From Antedon bifida (Eukaryota; Echinodermata; Crinoidea; Comatulida; Antedonidae), in the NCBI GenBank assembly GCA_963402885.1, contig OY727098.1, positions 5,885,001-5,949,000 of the forward strand: DNA of 64,000 nucleotides, given 5' to 3'. This document shows positions 12,003 through 24,850 of this stretch, piece by piece. Position 1 is the first letter of the stretch. The number at the start of each line of letters is the position of its first letter. The notes under the pieces were generated by a model. The model had not been told where the DNA came from. It saw only the letters and a list, made by a program, of their open reading frames with translations, and did no database searches. Made by a program: the position numbers and the translations under genes.

Positions 12003-15000
12003 ATGAAGGTGAAAGAGATAGACGTAACGGCCAATGTGGCTTGGAGCCCATCATCTCAATACCCAATATACCTAGCCACCGGGACAGCTGCACAGCAACT
12101 AGATGCCACATTCAGCACTAGCGCTGCACTAGACATTTACTCTCTGAGCCTGAATCAACCTGGCCTAGCTATGGAGAAAAAGGCTAGTCTTAGTACATCT
12201 ATGAGGTAATTTACATTCAAACAACTCCTTAAATCCTACCTTTTTAATTTGCACATTTAACATTAATTAATCTTGTGCTTTTTACATTTTCTGTTGATTG
12301 TTCAGTGCTTATAGGCACCCTGTATTTTGCGCTATATAAATTGAACATTATTATTATTATTATTTGCTAAAATGAAGAATTTTAAAAAAAGATTATATGT
12401 GCAGTTTACAATAATTAGAATTATGTCTATTTTTCCATGTTGCTACTTTTGGTGTGCTAGCATACAGTAGTTATTAATGTAAAATGAAACAGCCATTGAA
12501 AGTGTTAGTTACAGACAACATTTGAAAAAGTTATCAATGATAATCTCCTCAGACACTTTCCAGGAAGTTGTCTACTTACTAGTTGTCCTACTACTATATT
12601 AATACTGTGGACATTAAAGAAGGTGGTTGAAAGTACAGTATTTCAAGGTCTGAATATTCAATAACCAGAAAAGCTTACTATTTGCAATGAATATTACAAT
12701 ATAATAAACATGGCCATACTGCGTTGAAACACCAGTTCTCGAAGTTAAGCAACATTGGGCCCGATTGCTGTATATTTCGGAGAGTAATGGTGTAAGGATA
12801 ATATCAGACGAGCATGTGATAGGCAGGGGTTCGAACCTATCTGTACCATACTAATTGTATTTTTAAGCAAGATGCTTTACTCTCATTGCCTCGTCCTTCG
12901 GATGGGACATAAAGCCATTTGTCCCGTATACTGTACATAGTGCATGTTAAAGAACTTGGTACACTATTCGAAAAACCACGATGTCTGTTGATAGAATTTC
13001 AATTCATGAAGTACATACAGTAAGCAAAACATAAAAGTAAACTCCTAGAAATGCTAATCTTTCAGAATAGTCCAGTTTATTTATACTGTCCTGTTTTATC
13101 TATAGATTTCATAAGTTAGTGTGGGGAAGTCATGGAATAAGCAGTGAGAACCAAGATGCTAGTGGCCTTATAATAGGAGGTACAGACAATGGACGAATAT
13201 ACTTATACGATGCACAAAAAGTCTTGAATGAAGAAAAAGATCCTCTAGTTGAAATGATAGAAAAGGTTAGTATATAAAATATTTTCTAAATTTTAAGTTC
13301 ATAAAAGATACTGAAAAAAAAAACTGAAGATTTTGTGATATAATATTTGATACTTTATATCTTTTCTTTGTTTAAAAAATGTTAAGATGACGTGTAAGGT
13401 TTTTGTATTTGCAGCATACCGGCACAGTCCGTGCGTTAGATGTAAACCCATTTCAAGCAAATCTGTTAGCATCCGGAGCAAGCGATTCTGAAATATATGT
13501 GTGGGATCTTAACAATACAACCTCACCAATGACACCTGGAGCAAAATCACAGGTAAGCTAAGTATATGTTGATCACTTTTAAAAACCATATAAAACGATT
13601 TCCTACCACTACATAGGTATTTTGTACTAATCTAATTTTGTGGATATTTGATAGCTGTATATTTTACAAGCCAACATGCAATTTTCGTGCCTAAAACTAC
13701 TATACAGGTTGCCTAGGTGCAGTTCCTGCATTGGTAAATGTGCCATGCAGTGTTTAGCTTACCAGGCAAAAATGGCCATACAGTATACCTATATTTTTGT
13801 GTGTCTACCTTTGATTAATCCTTGATAGACCAACATTGGTCTATTTATAACTTTATATCTTCTTCCTTTGTTTGCAGCCTCCAGATGAAATAAGTTGCTT
13901 AGCATGGAACAGGCAGGTGCAACACATATTAGCATCCACCTGCCCAGGTGGACGTTGTGTTGTATGGGATTTGCGTAAAAATGAGCCTATTATCAAAGTC
14001 ACTGACCACAGCTCAAGGGTAAGTTTGCGATGATTCGGGGTGTTCACACATAATGATCTTATATTACAATGACACTATAAATGTCAGTACAATGTCATTA
14101 CACTATGTATCTTGTATCTTGTCAAACAATGCCAATTTTCCCCATTTCCCAAAATGGCAGCACCCTTGAATTGATTATTAATAAAAATAATTAAGGAAAG
14201 CTTATTTGGTTTTAATGAAAATTAAATGCGTGTTTTTCTGACAGATGCGTTGTAAAGTTGTAGCGTGGCATCCAGAGGTAGCCACTCAGATGGCATTAGC
14301 GTCGGAAGATGATCACTCACCAGTTATACAAATGTGGGATCTTAGGTTCGCTACTTCACCTCTTAAGGTCCTGGAGAATCATCAGAGGTTAGTAGAAAAA
14401 TGCCATATTTGGAATTTAAATAAACTAATACAAAGACACAATTGTAATCAAAATGTGTAGACATATCACATATACTATAAAATCAATGGAGCGGAACATG
14501 ATTTTGCGAATTCGCACATACCTATCTTTACATTGCATAGTAGTGTGGATTTGAGGGTTGACTAAACTAGATAATATGTTGTAAAGAATGAATTTCCCCA
14601 AATAATACATATAATTTTCTTAAAAAATCATTATATATTTATAAATGTGGATGGTGGTCACAATAAGTCTAAAAGTAAACTTTAAGCACAGACCACCATT
14701 ATAAAAATAGAAAAAATTGTATTTATGTTCTTGTTAATATTTTTTTCAGAGGAATACTGTCAATAGCATGGTGTCCACAAGATTGCGACCTCCTCCTAAG
14801 TTGTGGCAAAGACAATCGCATTTTATGTTGGAATCCCAACAGTACAGTAGCAGGAGGAGAAGTAACCTATGAACTTCCAACCAGCAGCCAATGGTGTTTT
14901 GACGTTCAATGGTGTCCTCGTAATCCTGGTTTGATATCTACGGCATCATTTGACGGTCACGTTAGTGTGCACTCTCTGATGGGTGGATCTTATCCAGATA

Positions 15001-18000
15001 ATCAACACTCGCAACAACAACAAAGTAATGTATGTAATAACCATTTTTTTAGCAATCAAAACAATTTAGTGGAAATCCGTAATTCCTAATTTAATGTGTT
15101 TTCTTATTTTTACTTGTTATTACAATTTTGCTAAGTATAGTACTTGTTTTGATTGTTTGTTAGCACGATAGCGTCTACAATTTTTAAGTTATCATTCTGA
15201 ATGTTTGGGTGTTAATAGGTATATACTTACAGAACATGCCTATTGATTTTCAGGAAAATGTATATATTGGTCACGTCACAAAAGCTTATTATATTAAAAT
15301 CTCACGTACCTTTATATAAGTACTCTTTATTCTTTAACATGGACCAACATATCAAGTAGTGAGCCCTCTCTCACCGAATAATGTTTTTCCAGATATATTT
15401 TGCAAAGTACTTTTTTCTTTTGTTAGGTTGCCTCATCCTTTCCAGGAATGGATCCTTACAGTCAAGCACCTGGCCAACAACAGCAACAAGTATCAACAGA
15501 GGCAGTCATCCTTAAGAAGCCACCAAAGTGGTTAAGAAGGCCTGTAGGAGCTACCTTCGCTGTAAGTACTACTTTTACTTGTCTATTGCGGATAGAATGT
15601 TTAATATATATATATATGCTCCAGTATGATATGGCGTGATACTTAGAAAAGAAAAATAGAAAAAATGCCAATAAAAATGTTGTTGTTTTTTTTTCAGTTT
15701 GGCGGTAAACTAGTATCCTTTGAAAATTCCAAGTCACAGCAGGCTCATCAACCAACGCCTAAACAAGTGTCTATAAGTCAAGTTGTCACAGAAACGGATT
15801 TCATTGATCGTTCTAAACACTTGGAGAACGCCCTCAATGAGGGTGGTTTTGTCGAGTTTTGTAGTAACAAAATTGCTGCATCTGCAGATGAAATTGAGAA
15901 GCAAATGTGGAATTTCTTAAAAGTAAGTCATAAATTCATGTTTTTACTTCTTTTATATTCATTGGCAGCATTGACATGACATGACCCTTATAGGGAAGAA
16001 GCATGTAGTTGAAAATTGTAACTTATAATGCTTTGTCTACACTCTCAAACTTTATGTGACAAAAAAATGTGATGTGCCTATATATGGACATGATGATGTC
16101 CTATCACTACCATATTTGGGCATATCACTATCATATTTGGGCACATCACTCTTTTATTACCGAACTATTTTGATAGTGTAGACAGAGGTTTAGAACACAG
16201 CGCCATGAGCAATGATCATACAGATAGAAATGTTTCAAATATTCCAAAGAAAGTATAAATTTAATGAATTCCTTATTTTATTCATTTAGGTTAATTTTGA
16301 AAAAGAACCGCGTAATCATTTTATAACATTGCTCGGCCACGACTCGCACGAGTTGACCAAGAAAGTGGCGCTAGCAACAGGAGCTAAAACCGCCCTTCAG
16401 AACGGTAATAAAGAAGGTGTGAATATGGAAGAATTAGCAGCAAAAATGGAAACTATCAATACAGATGATGATGATAGTGAATTGAATCTAGGCAGTGGGA
16501 CGCAGTCTCCAAGTGTTGGGTCCAAGGTTTGTTGTCACTCTATTATAATATTTATAATTTTCTAATTTCACATTTTTAATGTTATATGATGTAAGGGCAT
16601 GTGACACATTGGATTACTTATCGTGTGTTTGAATGCAACTATCGCCGCATTGTTTGTATCCAAAACAAGACACTCTACACCCCATAAATGGGTACCTGGT
16701 TAGATCAAGATAAAACTTTGCGCTAATTACTAGTTGCAATATAGGAGTATGTTTTCATACGCGTTTGATCCAAAAAATGACCGAGGTAATAATGTGCTGT
16801 TGAAAACGTGTGTAATTGTTCGCTTTCTTGTAGATGCTTTAATTGTAGAATGTAATTATTTTTTGTTTTGGTTTATTTCTGTGCTCTGTTCTGGGTTGAC
16901 CAACTAGCATAGGTGTAAATATCAGGAAAGAAATAGGTGCTGCATAGGCAGGATCATGTATAAAAATAAAACAGACAAATTTCTTGTTTCTGCCTCAAAA
17001 TAAAATATTTATTATACGAATACTTTCGACCATATTTGTTTTTTTTATGTATTGTAGGGCAGAAAATATGGCAGAATAAATAAAAGTAAATAAAAATAAA
17101 TAATAAAAAAAAACATTGATAATAATATGAAGCGCTTAGAAGCATTACGCAATAAGCGCGATATAAGAACAAAAGGTTAAGAAATTAAAATTAGGATGAA
17201 TTTCTTGTATAATGTTATCAATATATAGGTGCTTATACATATTTTGTTTATATTCGCAGACTCCAAGTGACGTTCTTGGTGATAGCGAGGGAGCAGCTGC
17301 ATTTGATGCAATTGCTGCAGGTGGTCCAGTAGAAGTTGAGAACAGGACTGATGGACAACAGGATCTGAGACCTGATTCACCTTTTAGTATAAGTAAGAAT
17401 GAAGGTAAGTGCAATGCATTTGTAGCAAAGAAACTTCTCAATAGCACTATTGAAATTCATTTGCATCAGCAAAGCTATTGAAGCCACTAATAGTGATACA
17501 TTTAAATCTCAGGTACAGGCATGAATTTTAAATATAATATCTGGTTAATTGTACATAAATCAAATATTTGTAATAGAAATCAAGACGAAAAAACATTAAA
17601 ATGGTCAAATACAAAATTTGGCAAAATTCTGCTATAAAAACCAGGAAGACTTTTTTTCTGTAGTTGGGTAGTTTAACCTAATGTAATAACATGTCTGGTG
17701 ACTCCCTAGAATGTGAAAAAACATTATATGAACTTTTTGTAACTGTTATATGCATTATTGCATGACCCCCTAATAGGCGAGTGCCTTTTTCTATTTCAGA
17801 TACAAATGGTCTTCTGAGCAAATCACTTCTTACTGGTAATTTTGAGGCAGCGGTAGAGATGTGTCTTCATGATGACAGATTAGCAGACGCCATCATACTT
17901 GCAATAGCCGGCGGGCCTGAATTACTCGCAAGAACTCAACGTAAATATTTCAAGAAGAATAAGAGTGATATATCAAGGGTAGGTAGCTGAGTATTACTAC

Positions 18001-21000
18001 TACTATACTGAACATTCATAAAGCATGGTTCCCACTAGGACGCAATATGACATGTACACACAATGTAAGTAATTTGACCAATCACAAGCAACAGTTTGAA
18101 TAGTCCTGCGCTTGTGATTAGTCCTAATAAAGGGTCCCACTAGCGACACACGTAAGTGAATTGACCAATCACTCGCTTGCTGCATGTCTATTTGAGAAGA
18201 CCTAACTAATTTTCCTTGCTGTCAATGTTGACTCAACTTTTCCCCAATAAAGTTTGCGTGAAATACAAATTTCTTTTTAAAGTTTGTAACTTTAATGATT
18301 TGATTTGTTTTTTTGTAGTTAATATCATCAATAGTTACCAGAGATCTATCTGATATGGTGAAATGTTGTGAATTAGACAATTGGAAAGAAGTGCTTACGG
18401 CATTACTCACATATGCTACAGCTGAAGAATTCCCTACCCTTTGTAGTAAGTTTGTATGTTTGCTATCCTTAAGCTCTGTCTACACTATCAAACTAGTTTG
18501 ACAAAAAAAGTGTGATGTGCCCAGATTTGGTAGTGATATGCCCAAATATGGTAGTGATATAACATCATCATGTCCATTATGGGCACATCACATTTTCTTT
18601 CCACATAAAGTTTGATAGTGTAGACAGAGCTTATACTAAAGTATATATTAATGTTGTTTCTTCTAATATTCTTTACAAACAGTAAACACTTTTCACCTAA
18701 AATTCTTGCATTCCTGCAACCCACTTGCTACTTTCAACCAGCTAAAGTAGAACCCTTATTAAAGGGAAACATCTCCTGGATTAAAAAAAGTGTCCCCTCA
18801 ATATGAGTATCCCCTCAATATCTCAATATGAGTTGCCCCTAGTTTGTTTCACGGCAAAATGTTCCATTAAAAGGTGTGTCCCAAAAACTCTCTACTGTAT
18901 CTTGGAAATCGAAAATTCAATTTACATTTTTGGTTTCTACAAAATCAACCATCAATCCCAATTCTGTTGAATTTTATACAAATAAAAAGAATTAATTTGT
19001 TTTTATTGTCTGTTTTATTTGTACCTGTTCAGTCTTTCCTTGTTTATTATATTTTTGTTTTGTATTTGTCATAATAAATAAAATGTGTAAATAAATAACT
19101 GAAATGTATTTTGTGTGTGTGTAGATTCATTGGGTACACGGCTTGAGACAGAGGGTGATGATGACCTCATTGCAAGTGCTTGTCTTTGCTATATATGTGC
19201 TGGTAATGTTGAAAAGCTAGTATCATGTTGGTGTAAGGTCACTCCTAATGGAAACTCAGCACTTGGATTACAGGTATTATAACACTTTAAAACCGAACTT
19301 TATTATTTATTATTGAAAAAATATTTTTTTATGATAGATTTCTAGCATTGTTTTTTTTTTATTATTATTTTTAATTATCTCGTACAATATTCTAGTTTCC
19401 ATTTATCAGCCAATAGTTTTTTTTTTTTTCAAATTTATTTTCCTCATAAAATGATATATATATTGGTAAATGACATTGGAAGGACCTCTATAAAAATGTC
19501 TTATCATAGTATTAATATTGTGGTTTGTTCTATTATGTATTAATTAGTAATTGAACAAATTACATTTTACATTTTAAATGTATTTTGAATGATACTGATG
19601 TGAAACATTGGTGACAAACATTTTGATTAGCATTATTTTTTTTTTTTATAATTTAATTTTTCACTCGATTGCTTACTGTAATAAGTTTCTAATAAGTGAT
19701 AATGTTCTCAAGTAATTCTCAGGAGGGACTCGAACCCACGATCTCCAGATCACTAGCCTGGCGTTTGTACCTAGACCACTAAGCTTGCTTTTTTGTCACA
19801 TAATGTTTGGATTCGACCCCAAGTAAGCAGCAGGTACTGCACCAACATGATTGATAATAATGTTATCTGATTATTTCCATTCAGGATCTTGTAGAGAAAG
19901 TGATGATATTACGTGAAGCAGTGTCCCAGAAGCAAGGCTATGTAGAGAATGGTGGTAGTGTTATTGCTCAGAAACTTAGCAGCTATGCTCAGCTGCTAGC
20001 ATCGCAAGGAAGCTTAGCTACTGCAGTTAATTACCTTAGAGACTCTAATGAGGTATGCTTTTACAATGTTAATTCATACATCTTTTAAACTAGTAAATGT
20101 TACTAATGTTACTTGATGTTAAACTTTCAAAGTTTTAGATAAATATTATTATTATTCATGGTTTATTTATTGAAATTGTAGTGGCAGTAAAAGAATTGTT
20201 ACAATATTTACTTTATATAAAAATGTATAAAATGAATAAAATATCAAAAGTTATAACAAAAAAACATATTTATGCATAGAGAATATATAAAATATCAAAG
20301 ATATAACAGACAAACATTAAACAAATATTTATACATAGAGAATATAACATTATTTATTAGCTGGATTTCATTAGATCATACTGTCACCCTATTGCTCAGA
20401 AGTTATATAAAATAAATCAAATATAGCTATTTTAAACATTTTTTGATTGACGTTTTCAGCCTATTGTAGCAACTTTACTTGAAAGATTGTATAAAGCTCA
20501 AGGACAATCACCCACAAGTTATCAACAGCAGAATAGAGCGCCAGTTAAACCAACAACCAATCAAGTACCCCGAAACCAGGTATACATAATGTGATTGGTC
20601 AGATTTTTTGCACTATTCTGACAAATTAATTTAACAGCCTGAAGCAAAACTAAAAATCATTACTGTGTATGATTGAGTATATTAAAGTTAGGTGAAAATT
20701 ATAGGCTGCGTTTATACTCGAATTATGGACTTGGCAATTGTATGACCCACTATATGACCCCCAGGAGAGGTGCGTCATGGGTGCGTCATTTACAAATAAT
20801 TACTGATGCAGGGGTGCGTCAAAAAACATAAATGGTACGTCACATCAATGAAAAATGATGTGTCAATGTCCATCACTTTACCACCCACCATATCATAAAC
20901 AACATGGTCATAGTGCATCAAAATGCGTGCATCATGGCCACCTAAAGGTAAGTCATATTTTTGACGCACGGATGAGTCATGGTATTCATAAGGTTTGACG

Positions 21001-24000
21001 CACATCAGACAAATGACGCACCTTTCGCGGCGGTCGTATGGTGGGTAGAACAATTGACAAGTGCATTACATTAACAATGGATTCAGCAAAATCTAAATTT
21101 AGCCTAAATTAGGAGGTGGGATTCTACTTGAGCATGGGATTATATTTGGTCATATTATATGGTATCTGTTAATATTATACAAGACATTTTTTTAGAATTA
21201 TAAAAAACGAAGTAATAACATAGATAGAATATTAAAAAGTATAAAATTGTAATAAAAACTTTGTTTTTCTTTCAGGGAGTGAATTCATTCAAAACCACCA
21301 CCACATCAAGTAGCTCATATTACAACACTCAAGTCAGTTCACAAACTCAACCAAACAATGCATACTACAACCAACCACAGCCATCTCAAGGCTTTGCTTC
21401 TAACACACCAGCACCTACCACTCAAAAATCCACCAATATATACTCCAAACAAGGCTTAAATCAACGGGCATACCCAAAGATGAACCAAGGCACTGCAGGC
21501 CAGAACCAATATTATCAACCCACAGGAAACCCATCGTACACAGGTCAACAGGTCACAAACACAGCCTACTCAAGTGCTGCACCTACTAGTTTTTACAATC
21601 CAACAAATTACACACAATCGCCTAGTGCAGCACCAGCCCCCAATCAACCATACGCTAACCAGAATCAGATGCCATCGCAGCCAATGCAGCATACACCCAT
21701 GCAGCCCACACAGGTGGCAGGCAGTCAACAACCCATAACATCTTTGCCACCTAGAGCAAAACCAGAACAAGGAGCATGGAATGATCCTCCACCTATCAAA
21801 CAAAAGGTATAGTTAAATAGAATTTTTGTTTTGAAATCTTAACAAATTTGAGGGTTTACGGCCATAATTTACTTCAAGTGGACTCTCTGCATGATTTCCA
21901 TTGCTTGATTCTAGTTTTTTCACTTCTGGGTCAAAATACAGAAATACATCTTCCAATTGTGTTTTAAAACATGGTTTATCAACTAAATAATTGTAACATT
22001 TTATGTTTAAAACATCATTTTATATTTATTTATTTATTCTTTATACTGGGTAGCCTCTTCAGTCTAAGACTGTTCTCCCAGAGAGCCCAGTGTATATATA
22101 TGATGAGTATGAACTAGTACACCGGGGTAACCCCCTAATCAGCTCGAAAGATGTACTAGGTTCTTTAAAGTACACATGAGCCAGATGTGTACACTTGACC
22201 TACTGTTTATAGCCCTTATCCAAGACTTGTTCTACCACCAGAACCATGGAGGAGAGAGTGAGCCTCGAAACCCTTGCCAATGTTATGGCAACATATTACG
22301 GCTCCACTGTCTTAACTGCTCGGCTACTCACTTGCTTAAAACATTTCATATACATTTTCGATTTGATGAACATTGTATTTACAGTGATTCATTAAATTAC
22401 ATAGAATTTATGAATTTTCTTAAAAGTATGTATATGTAAAAACATTATTGTTATTTTTATAGGAGCAACGTTCATTTGTAGCCCCAGTACCAATCACAGC
22501 ACCAATCATTGGTGGCCCTGAGCCTGCTCCCCACCAAGGTATGAACCCATCAGCACCTGGTGGTCCCACGGGCTATGGCCAACAAGTATACAACACACAA
22601 ATGTACAACGCACAGCAACAAGCTAAAGAGGTACAAGCTACTGAGGTTGCCCAGGTACTTTATTGTTTGTTTGTATTACAGGTTTAAAACCATCAAATTC
22701 CACCAAGTAGCCAAAACTTTGAAGGATGGCTTATGCTGGCTAGTATACCACCAATTTTACTATACTATTTTCCATAGTATTTTGACTATCCTATTTATCA
22801 GCAACAGTGCAGGTAAGAAGTATGTTAGGGGACCTATACCAGGATGGCTCATTTACCATGCAATGTTTACTATTGTTATTGAATGTGAAAATGAATGTTA
22901 AGTTTGTTTGCTTTGATACACAGAAAGCAGAACCAGCGGAAAAAGAAGTCGCACCAAGAGCCCCTATCCCAACGGAACATCAAGTGTTAAATCAAGTTTT
23001 TGAAAGCTTAAAAGATCGTTGCATCAAGGCAGCGGGAACGAATGCTGTGAGTTTAACTATATTACTTATATTTAACAACTAAGTTTTATTACCGGTGTAT
23101 ACAAAAACAAAACAGTTTAAGCTCTTTCTACACTATCAAACTTCATGTGACAAATGACAATGTGATGTGCCTATATATGGACATGATGATGCCATGTAAC
23201 TACCATTTTTGGGCATATCACTACCATATTTGGTCACATCACATTTTTTTCACATGAAGTTTGATAGTGTAGACAGAACTTTATGAATTACTTTTAACAA
23301 TGTCATAACTAAGCTGTTGCCAACAAGTTAACCTAACCTACAGTATCTATATCTGATCTAAAAAAATGTGATGTGCCTATATATGGACATGATGATGCCA
23401 TGTAACTACCATTTTTGGGCATATCACTACCATATTTGGTCACATCACATTCACATGAAGTTTGATAGTGTAGACAGAACTTTATGAATTACTTTTAACA
23501 ATGTCATAACTAAGCTGTTGCCAACAAGTTAACCTAACCTACAGTATCTATATCTAAGGTTTTCAGTATTTTATTAATCAATTCTTCGGTATTTTCACAG
23601 CAAATGAAAAGGAAACTCGATGATGTAACCAGAAAACTAAATGCTTTATATGATAAATTATCCGAAAATGCTGTAAGTCTAATTCATGTTTAAGCACAGT
23701 TAAACTACATAACTTAGTGGAAGCTGTAAAAAGCTTTTGCACTGGACTTTTTCTGGTCAAATCCACCGGCCACTTGGGTTAGTTTGCCTGAAAAAATGTC
23801 TCTGTGAATGAGGTTTTAGAATATTTTGTCTTTACATAGGGCATTTTACATTGCAAAAATGTAACCATCTTGTGAAAAAAAATTGTACTGTTATTATAAA
23901 TATTATCATGAATAATTTGTAAAAATGTAATTATTTATCATATTTATTTATTTTTTTTTTCAGCTATCTCCAAATATTCTGCAAGGTCTGCATCAGATAG

Positions 24001-24143
24001 CCCAGTGCAGCGGATCCTTCGATTACAACAGTGGCTTAGAAATCTACAAGCAACTTGTGTCAAGCGGCAACTTCTCCGAGATCAGTACGTTCATGCCCGG
24101 CCTCAAAGTGCTCATGCAAGTTGCAATTCAACTACGGGTTTAA
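12003..24143 (+). CDS. SEC31A: Protein transport protein Sec31A (COPII outer coat)
   Basis: Twenty coding exons keep frame throughout: 12003-12205, 13106-13265, 13415-13552, 13878-14018, 14245-14387, 14750-15029, 15427-15561, 15698-15922, 16290-16526, 17260-17404, 17800-17978, 18319-18445, 19125-19273, 19885-20052, 20460-20579, 21276-21806, 22463-22654, 22924-23046, 23601-23672, 23964-24143. They predict 1215 residues (human about 1220). Residues 1 to about 340 are the WD40 propeller (M-K-V-K-E-I-D start; [15 protein letters not shown]-type repeat). About 470-800 is the alpha-solenoid. 815-1090 is Pro/Gln/Asn-rich and carries W-N-D-P-P at 1018-1022, the active fragment that contacts Sar1/Sec23. 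1090-1215 is a helical C-terminal domain. Sec31 pairs with Sec13 to form the cage of ER-exit vesicles. The ATG follows an acceptor at 11992, implying a non-coding exon 1. Confidence 0.97.
12212..12364 (+). mobile_element. Retrotransposon 3' end with (ATT)n tail
   Basis: Just inside SEC31A intron 2. It ends GCGCTATATAAATTGAACAT followed by ATT repeats, the usual look of a truncated LINE or SINE 3' tail in animals. The related words 'ATTTATATAGCGC' and 'ATTTATATAGTGCAA' occur near 41073 and 55238. Confidence 0.55.
12709..12992 (+). mobile_element. 5S rRNA-derived SINE (SINE3-like)
   Basis: The head ATGGCCATACTGCGTTGAAA, then CTCGAAGTTAAGCAACATTG and GGGCCCG, follows the 5S rRNA layout (GGCCATACCACCCTGAA...GGAAGCTAAGCAGGGTCGGGCC). 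GGGGTTCGAACC at about 12826-12837 resembles a pol III B box. The body carries CGTCCTTCGGATGGGACATA and GCATGTTAAAGAACTTGGTA, which are typical SINE tail words. Fragment of the same tail at 32090-32225. In SEC31A intron 2. Confidence 0.7.
15215..15400 (+). mobile_element. Dispersed repeat, copy in SEC31A intron
   Basis: Plus-strand counterpart of 5040-5255 (shared blocks AGAACATGCCTATTGATTTT and CAGGAAAATGTATATATT). It reaches to within about 30 bp of the next exon at 15427. Confidence 0.6.
16029..16191. mobile_element. MITE-A copy (SEC31A intron)
   Basis: Ends CTTTGTCTACACTCTCAAAC and TTTGATAGTGTAGACAGAGG. Core GTGATGTGCCTATATATGGA plus two CATATTTGGGCA.ATCACT units. Inserted in the intron after exon 15698-15922. 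Confidence 0.9.
18028..18185. mobile_element. Repeat-E copy, rearranged
   Basis: Begins GGTTCCCACTAGGACGCAAT, as in the intact element at 37197-37344. A second GGGTCCCACTAG block appears in direct rather than inverted orientation at about 18131, followed by AGTGAATTGACCAATCACTC. This suggests two overlapping or rearranged copies. SEC31A intron. Confidence 0.6.
18471..18632. mobile_element. MITE-A copy (SEC31A intron)
   Basis: Full element, AAGCTCTGTCTACACTATCA to the complement ending TAGTGTAGACAGAGCTT, with two CCAAATATGGTAGTGATAT-like units. It starts about 25 bp after the donor of exon 18319-18445. Confidence 0.93.
18747..18899. mobile_element. Repeat-D copy
   Basis: Ends GTAGAACCCTTATTAAAGGG and CTCTACTGTA, with several GTGTCCCCT words inside. 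Same family as 29053-29201 and 63150-63911. SEC31A intron. Confidence 0.65.
18960..19098 (+). mobile_element. Probable LINE 3' tail fragment
   Basis: A T-rich segment with TTGTTTTGTATTTGTCATAA followed by repeated AATAAA/TAAATAAATAA, the usual 3' end of a truncated non-LTR element. No coding part is visible. Directly before the acceptor of exon 19125. Confidence 0.3.
19722..19787 (-). mobile_element. tRNA-like SINE head or tRNA pseudogene
   Basis: The minus strand reads CTTAGTGGTCTAGGTACAAA, then a stem-loop and GTGGGTTCGAGTCCCTCCTG. This has an A-box-like and a perfect B-box-like (GGTTCGAGTCC) motif. The flanks do not form a 7-bp acceptor stem, so it is not called as a functional tRNA. Confidence 0.55.
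20703..21068. repeat. Inverted-repeat element rich in TGCGTCA/TGACGCA
   Basis: Arms CTTGGCAATTGTATGACCCA (from 20730) and the complement of TGGGTAGAACAATTGACAAG (ending 21061) define an inverted repeat of about 330 bp. The interior has many TGCGTCA or TGACGCA words on both strands. In the SEC31A intron between 20579 and 21276. Confidence 0.6.
21103..21163. mobile_element. Repeat-C fragment
   Basis: AAATTAGGAGGTGGGATTCT followed by GAGCATGGGATTATA and a TTGGTCATA-ending block, as at 61075-61131. Partial copy. Confidence 0.5.
22025..22335. mobile_element. SINE-like repeat
   Basis: Shares GGGGTAACCCCCTAATC, CTCGAAAGATGTACTAGGTT, TATAGCCCTTATCC and CCACTGTCTTAAC with 55225-55601. Present in two genomic contexts (SEC31A intron and the SLC4A11 region), so interspersed. 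Confidence 0.65.
23119..23283. mobile_element. MITE-A copy, first of a duplicated pair
   Basis: Left end GCTCTTTCTACACTATCAAA and right end GAAGTTTGATAGTGTAGACA. Part of a local duplication with an offset of about 206 bp. SEC31A intron between 23046 and 23601. Confidence 0.92.
23366..23482. mobile_element. MITE-A copy, truncated duplicate
   Basis: Lacks the left inverted repeat. Interior, right end and 70 bp of non-MITE flank repeat those of 23160-23354 almost exactly, so it arose by segmental duplication rather than transposition. Confidence 0.9.
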
Positions 24144-24645
24144 TGTAAAGTCTTCTTAGCATCTTTTCTAAATTATAAATCTTATTATCATCTTTAATAA
24201 GGTTTCTTTAAACCTATGTACTGTATATTCATATCTCTATTATCATTATGTAAATTTTGGAACAATGGCTAAAGACATTTTATTTTTAATGAATTTCTTC
24301 ATCGAAAGATAAAAACATGAAGTATATATATTGTAATGATAGGAGACAGGATTTAAATAGTAATAATTGTTGAATGATTTAAACAAATGTTTGGCAGTGA
24401 CACCATCAAAGAAGTAACTAATATTCTTTGCCACTCGTTATGAATATTTTAAATATATATTAATATAGAGTTTTGCAAGTAAAACTTCTTCACAAAGATT
24501 ATTATGCTAATATTTGTTAATGCCTAATAGATAATAGTTTTCAATGGCAAACATTTCAAAGTGCAGTATACTGTACTAAACGTTAGTCACCTCAGCTTTC
24601 ATCTCTTCTAAGGGTCTCTACACCTTTCATATCTTCTAGCTAAAG

Positions 24646-24850
24646 TCCGGAGTTTACACACACTAAAGCTCTGTCTTCACTATCGAACTTTATGACAACA
24701 AAAAATGTGATGTGCCCATATATGGATGATGATGTCATATCACTACCATATTTGGAGACATTACACTTTTGTTGTCAAAATTAGTTAGTGTAGACAGAGC
24801 TTAAGAGGCATACTGTACAAAGCACAGTTGTGTGTAAACTCCAGAGTTTT
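24646..24850. mobile_element. Repeat-F element interrupted by MITE-A
   Basis: Outer arms GTCCGGAGTTTACACACAC and GTGTGTAAACTCCAGAGTTT face each other around a MITE-A at 24666-24803. The same arm sequence occurs at 53268-53465. Confidence 0.65.
24666..24803. mobile_element. MITE-A copy nested in repeat-F
   Basis: AAGCTCTGTCTTCACTATCG to TTAGTGTAGACAGAGCTT, with a slightly shortened right arm. Lies in the probable SEC31A 3' UTR. Confidence 0.88.

Noticed and set aside
19722-19787. Functional tRNA gene
   Set aside because: A- and B-box-like motifs are present but the flanks do not form an acceptor stem, so it is kept as a SINE or pseudogene.
22560-22901. 113-residue frame overlapping SEC31A exon 22463-22654
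   Set aside because: It is in the wrong frame for the exon and runs into intron sequence.
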